Shown: one piece after another, positions 55,301-61,491 of the stretch
How positions within the stretch are numbered: the stretch's first letter is position 1
How the letters are laid out: each line of letters starts with the position of its first letter
Source of the DNA: Rhodococcus sp. W8901
GTDB taxonomy: Bacteria; Actinomycetota; Actinomycetes; Mycobacteriales; Mycobacteriaceae
Direction: 5' to 3'
NCBI RefSeq assembly: GCF_013348805.1
Contig: NZ_CP054690.1
Span: 2,418,001-2,482,000 of the forward strand
DNA length: 64,000 nucleotides
Made by a program: the position numbers and the translations under genes
Notes under the pieces: model-generated
Seen by the model: the letters and a program-made list of their open reading frames with translations, nothing else
The model's database searches: none
Told to the model about the DNA's origin: nothing

Positions 55301-56652
55301 TGAGCTTGAGTTTCGATTCCGGTCAGGCCTCCGCTTCGCGGGTGCTGCGGTCCGACGTGTTCGACTACCGTCCGGACGGCTATCTGGCCGGGCAGACGAC
55401 GACCACCGATCGGGTGTTGCGCCGGCAGTTCGAGCTGGATGCGGCGGGCCGAATCACATCCGTGGTCGACGACGGCACGGCGGTGGAGCGGTACGCGTAC
55501 GACGCGCTGAGCAACATCGTGACGCAGACTGCCACGGCGGAGCGGGATGACGCGGGCCGACGGGAGTACCACGGGACGCTGCTGGTGCGCGACGGCCGCA
55601 CGCGGTACAGCTACGACGATGCGGGCAGGCTGATCCGCAAGGTCACGACGCGACTGTCGCGGAAACCGGATGTTTGGCAGTACCGGTACGACGCGTTCGA
55701 CCAGATGGTCGAGGTGACGACGCCGGACGGGGTGCGGTGGAGGTACAGCTACGACGCCCTGGGCCGGCGCACCGCCAAGTCCCGTATGGCCGCGGACGGT
55801 TCGGTGGCGGAGCGGACGGTGTTCACCTGGGATGCAACGACGTTGGTGGAGCAGTCCACGTCCGATCGCGTCACCCGGTGGACCTATCAGCCGGGAACTC
55901 ACACGCCGCTGACGCAGGCCTCGGTGCCGGCGGTGGATCTGGCGGATCAGGCCTCGGTGGATGCCGAGTTCTACGCGATCGTGACCGACCTCGTCGGCAC
56001 GCCGACCGAACTGGTCGATCCGGCGACGGCCGACGTCGCGGGGCGGTCGGCGATGTCGTTGTGGGGGAGCACGTCCTGGGCCGGCGCCGCCGACACCCCG
56101 ATCCGGTTCCCCGGCCAGTACTTCGACGACGAGACGGGCCTGCACTACAACCTGCACCGCTACTACGACCCCGTCACTGCGCGTTACGCGACGACGGATC
56201 CGCTCGGACTCGCGCCGTCGCCGAATCCGAACAGCTACCCGCACAACCCGACGGTGTGGTCGGATCCGCTGGGGTTGGTACCGTGCCCGGACAACCGTGA
56301 GTTCGAGAGTAGGGAATCTGCCCGTGATGCTGCCTTTGATCGGGCGGGAATTGCCCAGGGTGCGACGCCGGACGCCGCTTGGGAAGTTGGTGGAGATGTA
56401 ACACGCCGCGGGTTCCCTGGGTACCTATACTCTGAGAACCAGGGTTCGTGGGGGAATTACGCACAGTTTGAAACTGCGAATGGTTCGAGGGTGGTAGTGG
56501 AGCACACATCCGATCCGATTCAACCTCCACATTTCCATGCGGGTCAACCAAAGCTGGATTCAGGGCGAAACTTCGTGAACTTCGGATGGGACTCCGGCTC
56601 CGAGTTGGAGCGGTACGCGCCAGTCGATAGGAAGCATCACTTCTACTATTAG
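52318..56652 (+). CDS. RHS-repeat polymorphic toxin body with C-terminal HNH-type (Tox-HNH-EHHH-like) nuclease
   Basis: This is a 1444-residue open frame from an ATG that exists only because of the frameshift. In order: an alanine-rich linker, a Pro/Asp/Ser-rich spacer, a DUF6531-type entry (DPVDAATGEFLLPETDLTLPG), then YD/RHS repeats forming a cocoon-like shell. The RHS core follows (LHYNLHRYYDPVTARYATTDPLGL). The last ~120 residues are the variable toxin: SARDAAFDRAGI, then VVVEHTSDP, PPHFHAG and the ending KHHFYY. The spaced E-H, HFH and HH residues recall HNH/endonuclease VII toxins. The toxin would cut DNA in rival cells. Confidence 0.82.
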   Translation: MGAGRDNAASQIAGQLAALTESAPEEPPFTQRMAANFGDLTDVIEHGSVNFTSGLVTGVTGIVQFVRQVNPVDPYNLSHPAEYVEGLSDLTTGLVVVAADPGAVVDAFLADARANPFEFAGALTGDALLTAATGGAGAGVAGARTSMHAVELASDLGSGLRTADHVADATRHVPTPDVPRMEAPGLDSPRIDAPEIDSPSSLHDTDPGTPDQSTPAHDQGSTGAGHDPDFTRPPEGENPNPQHLAESDSGAARTAEDNGPVSDQTSNQVTECQDPVDAATGEFLLPETDLTLPGVLPLVFGRRHRSSYGFGRWFGPSWSSTIDMRVVVEESGVTLLAEDGVMVVYPHPAVGEPVRPRQSLQRWTLSRTETGGYAVHDPDRSLTWHFAPKPELGGVDSALGNIAISAITDRFRNRIRFHYGPDGAPIEVSHTGGYRVLVDARGGRIGSLSVIDPESGAAVAVRRFGYDGGDLTSVTNGFGGVTRYTYDADGRMLSWQDANGNRMVNTYDAAGRVVVQNGTDGIMSARFDYVPTADGPGSVTVVTDSLGAQTAHGFDSDLRQRDLMSPNGSRAHTDYNERREPLRVTGPDGAVTRYRYTADGDVAQITRPDGHSITVDYAGPRRPVAVHQVDGTVVRQDWDAADNLVAVTDAGGARTEYTYHLTGAVSSVTEPTGARTLVDCDDAGLPVAVTDPMGATTRITRDAFGRTASVTDPTGAVTRLRWSPDGRLLERTHPDAAVESWEYDGEGNLVRHTDPVGATTSYTYGSFDLMASRTDPDGSVTAYTWDTERRLTSVTNPLGQTWWYEYDADGRLVAESDFNGARTAYTHDVAGRVATVTSATGVTRHHSHDILGRLLDVTADTGEFRRYTHDLAGRTLSAVSGIGGDPIHTVEFDYTAAGQLARQSVDGAGELCFDHDPFGRRVERRSHTGGVTGWRWNAAGLVASVAVDGHSIGLTYDARGAVTGWRAGELGITRGHDSRGRLTMQEAVAHPASSLSLSFDSGQASASRVLRSDVFDYRPDGYLAGQTTTTDRVLRRQFELDAAGRITSVVDDGTAVERYAYDALSNIVTQTATAERDDAGRREYHGTLLVRDGRTRYSYDDAGRLIRKVTTRLSRKPDVWQYRYDAFDQMVEVTTPDGVRWRYSYDALGRRTAKSRMAADGSVAERTVFTWDATTLVEQSTSDRVTRWTYQPGTHTPLTQASVPAVDLADQASVDAEFYAIVTDLVGTPTELVDPATADVAGRSAMSLWGSTSWAGAADTPIRFPGQYFDDETGLHYNLHRYYDPVTARYATTDPLGLAPSPNPNSYPHNPTVWSDPLGLVPCPDNREFESRESARDAAFDRAGIAQGATPDAAWEVGGDVTRRGFPGYLYSENQGSWGNYAQFETANGSRVVVEHTSDPIQPPHFHAGQPKLDSGRNFVNFGWDSGSELERYAPVDRKHHFYY
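52319..52345 (+). other. Frameshift junction in the RHS toxin gene
   Basis: The frame changes between GAGCAG (52322-52327) and CGCGACAAC. Restoring one base (for example GGCCC for GGCC at 52327-52330) would give WEQARDNAASQ and join both halves. No X-XXY-YYZ slippery heptamer is present, so a one-base deletion or sequencing error is more likely than programmed shifting. Confidence 0.75.
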
Positions 56653-56663
56653 GTGGGTCTGTT

Positions 56664-57101
56664 TTGAATCTGGAGCAACGCCAGAAGATTCGAAATTCTG
56701 GGCTGGAGATCGTCGCGGAAGGGGGAACGCCGGGTAGCCTGGATCCAGTGAAGGCGTGGAAGATGTCGATCAATCTGGACTCGAAGCCAGTCGCCATCAT
56801 TTCTGACGATAAGTCGGACGCTGCAGCCTTGGTTGATAGGGCCTGGCAGGGGGCAGCTAAAGATCATGGTCTCTTCAGTGGCGACGGTACTTTTCTGCTG
56901 AGCATTCCCGGTGATCCTTTTCATTCCACTAGATGGTATCGAGTCCGCATTAGAGGAGCCGTGAAGATGGCGGAGTTCTTTGTTGACGGAAACGGTTATC
57001 CGGAATTTGTCACAGCGTCCGTCGATGGGTATCCAGTCGTCGGTGTTTCTTCAGAAGAAGATGGAACATGGATTCTTGCATTCGATGGGCCAGATCGTTG
57101 A
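56664..57101 (+). CDS. Probable cognate immunity protein of the RHS toxin
   Basis: This 145-residue soluble protein matches no family that I recognise. It starts 11 bp after the toxin stop at TTG 56664, with AGGTGG eight bases upstream. Local G+C is clearly lower than in the RHS body, as is usual for exchanged toxin-immunity tips. Acidic patches (ISDDKSDAAALVD, SSEEDGTW) suit binding to a basic nuclease. The immunity role is inferred only from position and size. Confidence 0.72.
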   Translation: MNLEQRQKIRNSGLEIVAEGGTPGSLDPVKAWKMSINLDSKPVAIISDDKSDAAALVDRAWQGAAKDHGLFSGDGTFLLSIPGDPFHSTRWYRVRIRGAVKMAEFFVDGNGYPEFVTASVDGYPVVGVSSEEDGTWILAFDGPDR

Positions 57102-57445
57102 ACTCCGCAACTTGGCATCTCTATCCATCTGACTCTTCTGGGATTAGATAACATCCTGGCGGGGGAAGGTGAGCGTTGCCCCGGGTATTCTGATACTGAC
57201 CCCTGCGGTCTGTTCCTCGTGATGGCTGGACGGTGCTTCCAACGAGCCCGAACAACGAATTCGCGATTACCTGGCACCGATTCCTGCGGCACCGCCCGAT
57301 CAGTCGGCCGCGCGCAGGCACGGATCCGATCCGGTGCCTGTGCGCTGGCAGAGTGGCGGGTCCGCCGCACCCGGTGCTCACGGACGCATCTTGTCGACGA
57401 CCCTCGCGGACCCACGCGCCACATCTCAACACACCGAACGGCGAT
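57102..57445. other. Gene-poor stretch downstream of the immunity gene
   Basis: No supported gene. The stretch holds the hairpin at 57312-57345 and short open frames without ribosome binding sites or family resemblance. Confidence 0.5.
57312..57345 (+). terminator. Imperfect hairpin, probable terminator of the toxin operon
   Basis: GCGCAGGCACGGATC pairs with GATCCGGTGCCTGTGCGC apart from small bulges. The loop region GGATCCGATCC closely resembles that of the terminator at 58170-58209, suggesting duplicated cassette ends. Confidence 0.55.
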
Positions 57446-57602
57446 CATTATGGCTATTAGCGAGAGAATCTCACTGAATCGGGAATCGGCCGAATCCTTC
57501 CCTATTCTCGCGGATCTCGCTCGTCGCGGTCCACGGATCGGTATTGTTGGTGTCGAGATTCGTCGCGAGGGAGCTCTGTCGATATCTCTGCCAACGCATT
57601 GA
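57446..57602 (+). pseudogene. Regulator-gene fragment, copy A
   Basis: This segment encodes RESAESFPILADLARRG and VGVEIRREGALSI before a stop. It aligns with 59545-59710 (RESAQPVPVLEDLAHRR, VGIEVRGEGAQSI), which runs on into an AraC-type helix-turn-helix. Copy A lacks the HTH. It looks like a decayed duplicate. Confidence 0.5.
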
Positions 57603-57694
57603 GCCACGTTGCTCCCTCTGTCTTGGCCGGTCGACTGGTCCTCGTCGGAGTGTCCCCGCCACTTGCTCCGCTCAATCGACTCGGCGCTCTCACG

Positions 57695-58156
57695 ATGAAA
57701 CGTGAATCTCTATGGAAGCGTTGGGAGAACGATCGAGCAGTGCTGCCGCCCGGAGATCGGCACGACTTCCAGTTCGATCGGAACGACGACCTGCTGCAGT
57801 TCGGTGGCTGGTTGACGACCGATACGGCCAACTTCGTTGCTGCCGTTGAAGTCAGTCGTGACCGCTCAGCCGTGTGTCTTCTCCTACCCCCAGAGTGCGC
57901 GATCGATGAACTCGAGCGCGTGATCGAAGGATTTCGCCGGGTGTCTGTCGACAGGAACTCGTTGGTCAGGCATTTCGTTCCGCTTGTTCTCGAGGGCGCG
58001 ATGCTTGTTCGGGGGTTCGGGGGTTCGGGGGTTCGGGGGTTCGGGGGGTTCGACGACCGGGTCGTCGGCACGGATGTCTTTGCGGAGGAGGAGGTTCTCG
58101 ACGCTATTCAATCGGGTGTCGAACACTGGATGTCCGACGGAGGGACGGCACCCTAG
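57695..58156 (+). CDS. Orphan immunity-like hypothetical protein with a frame-sensitive tandem repeat
   Basis: This open frame of 153 residues (MKRESLWKRWENDRAVLPPG...) is not assigned to any family. Its C-terminal part contains IDELERVIEGFRRVSVDRNSLV and DVFAEEEVLDAIQSGVEHW. Five near-identical GGGGGTTC units interrupt it at residues ~106-119. The frame continues upstream to 57599 without a better start, and no ribosome binding site is evident, so the start is uncertain. The size, position in the toxin island and following terminator suggest an orphan immunity gene; this is inference. Confidence 0.45.
   Translation: MKRESLWKRWENDRAVLPPGDRHDFQFDRNDDLLQFGGWLTTDTANFVAAVEVSRDRSAVCLLLPPECAIDELERVIEGFRRVSVDRNSLVRHFVPLVLEGAMLVRGFGGSGVRGFGGFDDRVVGTDVFAEEEVLDAIQSGVEHWMSDGGTAP
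58009..58052 (+). repeat. 8-bp tandem repeat GGGGGTTC (about five copies)
   Basis: GGGGGTTC is repeated head to tail, with the last copy carrying one extra G. The unit is not a multiple of three, so gain or loss of a copy shifts the surrounding frame. It encodes GFGGSGVRGFGGF here. Confidence 0.8.
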
Positions 58157-58169
58157 GTTGATCCGACGC

Positions 58170-58209
58170 CCGAGCGCCGGCACCGATCGGATCCGGTGCC
58201 GGCGCTCGG
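58170..58209 (+). terminator. Perfect 15-bp hairpin terminator in the toxin island
   Basis: CCGAGCGCCGGCACC pairs exactly with GGTGCCGGCGCTCGG around GATCGGATCC. It follows the 57695-58156 frame by 13 bp. Confidence 0.75.
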
Positions 58210-58250
58210 TTGACGATGTGCCGCTGGTCAGTTGAAGTCGCGGGGCGTTT

Positions 58251-58397
58251 CGCAACCTTGTTCGCCGCGTCCGTCAGCTGCGGGGTGAGCTGGTCGATAA
58301 CCCACGGGGTTGCGAGGACGCTGGTCTGGCTCAGGCTGGCGATGATCTTGATAGGGCCACTGCGGTGCCGGGCTTGACCGCGCCGAGGGAGGTGCAC
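58251..58397 (-). pseudogene. Relic of the C-terminus of a siderophore-binding-protein gene
   Basis: On the minus strand LSQTSVLATPWVIDQL and PQLTDAANKVA match the end of the intact gene at 63112 (LSRTGVLATPWVIDRI, PQLSEAAKRVA): 19 of 28 residues are identical. DNA similarity continues toward 58397 but in a different frame. The rest of the gene is missing. This is a truncated duplicate about 5 kb from its parent or sister copy. Confidence 0.75.
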
Positions 58398-58555
58398 AAT
58401 GGGCGATTCGATGACTTCAAGTTCGCGCATGACCCATTTTTTCGATACGGAAGATGCTAGATTCTAATGCTCGAAAAGTGTGTCAACGTCGATACCGTCA
58501 AGATAGTGGACAACAGCATGGCGAACTGCAACGACCAATACAGGAGCATTATCCA

Positions 58556-59065
58556 ATGGACAGGCTAGATCCTGCTGCAAGTATGACATCAAACGCGCGA
58601 CCGTGGGTTTTTGCGGGTGAGTCAGACGAACTCGACCCGTATGTCCAAGCTATTTCGGCGCTACCGGATTGTTTGGTCGTGCGTTTCGATGGCAAAGATA
58701 TGCAAACCCTTGATGACCTCTTCGAATTCTATGGGCGGGCCTTCGGTTTTCCGGCCTAGTTCGGGAAGAACTGGCCAGCATTTGATGAGTGTATGTCAGA
58801 TCTGAATGACACGCCATCGCCGGTGTATCTCGTGGTCGTCGAAGAGGCGGAGAGGTTGCTGGATGATGATTCTGATGAATTGTCAACATTCCTGAAGGTC
58901 TGTTCGGCGATTGGCCGATATTGGTCCAGCAGAATTGGACTGGGCTCGCTTTGGGGTGGCGGAGAAGTTGCATTCAATACGCTGATTCTATTCAGCCGAC
59001 CGTCAGGTCCAGTGCTCGACACCATTAGATCAGATCATGAAATTCTGACACTACGTGATGGTTGA
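58556..59065 (+). pseudogene. Barstar-family immunity gene interrupted by an in-frame TAG
   Basis: The frame starts MDRLDPAASM (AGGAG upstream) and reads VVRFDGKDMQTLDDLFEFYGRAFGFPA, then TAG at 58757-58759. It goes on in the same frame as FGKNWPAFDECMSDLND and VYLVVVEEAERLLDDD. Barstar relatives have a tyrosine at the stop position (FPxYFGxNWDAxxECL), so one base change from TAC/TAT explains it. Barstar binds and inhibits barnase-type ribonucleases. The complete remaining frame (to TGA 59065) suggests a recent lesion, suppression or a sequencing error. Confidence 0.8.
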
Positions 59066-59544
59066 AGGCTCTCTGGTTGATCCTTCGCGAAAGTTGCGAA
59101 GGAAGTCTAATTTCTTTGGTTTATTGCCCGGTCGGAGATTGAGGACGCTTCGGAAGTGAGTTACAAATGGTTGGGTCGAAACTGGCGCTAAGTACAGGAT
59201 ACAGGATGTGGTGGTCGGCGCGTTGTTGTGTTTGAGGCTCTCTGTGGACTGCATTGCTTCCGTTGTCACCATGATCGGGTAAGGGTCGGCCAGTCTCACC
59301 TCACTGAACATCTCGGATTGTCTCGCTCGAGATCTGAATGCTTGGAACGGTAGGCATCAGTCGAATGCCTAGTTGTCGATGGAGGCTAGGCGCGAACCCG
59401 ATGTCGTCACTTCGATCCAGCGGTTGGCGGGGAAGGATCCTTTCCCCAAGGATCGCTGAAGAGTGGTCGGATGTATCAAAAGTTGAATACTGTAGCGAAG
59501 GATTCCTTCGGTTGATTCCGTGATTGATGACAGGCGCCCCGTCA
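59066..59544. other. AT-richer stretch without a supported gene
   Basis: Short open frames on both strands lack ribosome binding sites and family features. G+C is clearly below the window average. It is probably decayed cassette DNA. Confidence 0.5.
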
Positions 59545-59850
59545 TAGCAATAGCGGGAGATTCTTACTTAATCGGGAATCGGCCCAACCCGTTCCTGTTC
59601 TCGAAGATCTCGCTCACCGTCGTGCATGAGTCGGTGTTGTCGGTATTGAGGTTCGTGGAGAGGGGGCGCAGTCGATACCTGGTGCGGTTGCTGTCGCCGC
59701 TGACACGCTGAGCGTCGCCGGCGGACTATTGCGTAACCACCGACTCGCCGTTTCGGAGGTCGCCCGGCGGGTCGGTTACACCAATACTGGAGCGTTTTCG
59801 GACGCATACCTACGCGCCTGGGGTAGGCGTCCAGCGCCATACGTACCTCG
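59545..59850 (+). pseudogene. AraC-type regulator remnant, copy B
   Basis: In one frame RESAQPVPVLEDLAHRRA is followed by TGA, then VGVVGIEVRGEGAQSI and, further on, LLRNHRLAVSEVARRVGYTNTGAFSDAYLRAWGRRP. The last part is a clear second helix-turn-helix of an AraC-family activator. The N-terminal and first-HTH regions are missing. It shares a ~150-bp segment with copy A at 57446. Confidence 0.6.
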
Positions 59851-60207
59851 GCCAAAGGCGGAACCCGCGCAGGCGACAGATGATCCGGGGCGTCGCGGAC
59901 CTTCCCCGCCGCCCCGCCGGGCCGAGCGTGTCCTGGATATCACCGCGTGGAAGCGTTCTCATTTCTGGAATAGGAAACGCCGACGGGTTCCTTTCGAGCT
60001 CGATCAGCGATGTGCGTGACGGTGGTGAAATGGGGTCGCACTGTGGGTGCGATTTTCTGAAATGGGGTAGTCGTCCCATTTGCCGTTATCCAGGTGTTTT
60101 GATGGGTCGTATCGACGATTTCCGACGATTCGAACCGGTTGGTAAGTAGTGTCTGCATAGATCGAGCATGTCGGGGTGGCCATTTCCGAGTGAGCCCTGG
60201 GGGCGAC
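59851..60207. other. Gap between regulator remnant and exported module
   Basis: No supported gene. The sequence is AT-richer until about 60160. The last ~40 bp presumably hold the promoter and ribosome binding site of the exported-protein operon. Confidence 0.45.
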
Positions 60208-61491
60208 ATGAGTGCTGGATTGAAGGGGCGCTGGACCCTGCGCGCGTCCGTCGCGGGCGTGGTCGGGGTCCTGGTCGCGACGACCGTGGCGGTCGGGGGC
60301 GTGGCGTCGACACCGGCGGCGGCGTCCGAAACGGACGTCGACCACTATCTGAATCTGCCGATGAGCAATCGGGACGCGGCGCACGGCCCCGGCGGGGTCA
60401 ATCCGGCGCTGCCCACCGACCGCGCCACGCTCAGTCGACTTCTGGGCGAGGCCCGCGCGAGCGGCGCCGCACCGCACGAGTATCAGGCATTGCTCTTCCA
60501 ATACTGGCTGGTGGAGGCCACGGACACCGCGGGGATCGACCTGGCCGCGTGGGATCCGCGTGCCGGGGTGGCGGTGAACCGGGACAACCTGATCAGGTCG
60601 TACCGCCTCTACGAGGACTTGCAGCTGGAGCGCCGCGAACTGCAGTGGGCGGGCATGGGCGGCATGGTCGGCGCCGACTTCGGCGGCGGGCTGATCGACT
60701 TCGAACTCATGACGAACGCCTACGACCTCCCGCCGATTCAGCAGTCCGCCCGGGCCGTGGTCGAGGCCGCCACCGGCGTCGCCGGCCCGGACATCGTCGA
60801 CTCGCTCCCGGACGGACTGCGGGCGCTGGCCGAGGCTGGAAGCGAAATCACCAGCGAGGACCTGCATTTCATCCTCGGAATGATCATGGTGATGCAGAAG
60901 AACATCTTCTCCGACCTGATGCCCATGCATCGCGCCTACGTCACCGGTGGGCTCCCCGCCCTCGAAGAGATGCAACGTGCGGGGCTGTTCGGTGACGACA
61001 TCATGACCGCGTGGCGTGATGTCGCGTCGCAGGATCCGGACCGGATCGCGCGCGGCAACGGTGCGCTGTTGCAGCGGGAACAAGGTGTGATCATCCGGGA
61101 ACAGTGGGACACCGTTCGCAACTACAAGGACACCGTCGGCCAGGCGATCACGTACCTGTCCACCGTGGCGGGGTCGCCGTCGGTTGCCGGGGTACTGCCG
61201 CCACGCTCGTTCCGTCCCATCGAAGTCAGCTCGCGCCTGCCCGATGGGCGCACCGCTACCCTGACCAGTCCGCTCCCGGCGTGGAACTGGTCCGTCTACG
61301 ACGAGCGATGGGACTACATCACCACCCAGCTCCTCCCGAACTACAAGGACATGGTCGAGAACAACTGGCCGCAGCTCGAATCCGAGCTACGTGTGCCCTA
61401 CGAGACGCAACTCGAAACGCATCGACCGCTGCTCAACATTCCCCAGATCATGCAGGCCGCCCTGCAGAACATGGAAGTGACGGTGTCCTGA
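60208..61491 (+). CDS. Exported protein of unknown function, first gene of a secreted module
   Basis: The protein has 427 residues. A signal peptide has a basic start (MSAGLKGRWTLRAS), a long hydrophobic core and a probable cleavage after TPAAAS. The mature part is mostly helical and without cysteines, with features such as YWLVEATDTAGIDLAAWDP, MHRAYVTGGLPALEEMQRAG and the aromatic YDERWDYITTQLLPNYKD near the end. I do not recognise a family. The ATG at 60208 follows GGGGG. Its TGA overlaps the ATG of the lipase-like gene by one base, so the two are co-translated and may act as a pair outside the cell. Confidence 0.8.
   Translation: MSAGLKGRWTLRASVAGVVGVLVATTVAVGGVASTPAAASETDVDHYLNLPMSNRDAAHGPGGVNPALPTDRATLSRLLGEARASGAAPHEYQALLFQYWLVEATDTAGIDLAAWDPRAGVAVNRDNLIRSYRLYEDLQLERRELQWAGMGGMVGADFGGGLIDFELMTNAYDLPPIQQSARAVVEAATGVAGPDIVDSLPDGLRALAEAGSEITSEDLHFILGMIMVMQKNIFSDLMPMHRAYVTGGLPALEEMQRAGLFGDDIMTAWRDVASQDPDRIARGNGALLQREQGVIIREQWDTVRNYKDTVGQAITYLSTVAGSPSVAGVLPPRSFRPIEVSSRLPDGRTATLTSPLPAWNWSVYDERWDYITTQLLPNYKDMVENNWPQLESELRVPYETQLETHRPLLNIPQIMQAALQNMEVTVS

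Noticed and set aside
57219-57602. 127-codon plus-strand frame as a complete gene
   Set aside because: It has no ribosome binding site and crosses a terminator hairpin. Only its last part resembles another segment (copy B), so it is listed as a fragment.
58009-58052. CRISPR-like array
   Set aside because: 8-bp head-to-tail units have no spacers; it is a simple sequence repeat.
58757-58759. Amber codon as pyrrolysine or another recoded residue in the barstar-like gene
   Set aside because: Actinobacteria of this type are not known to use pyrrolysine, and the position is a conserved tyrosine in the family.
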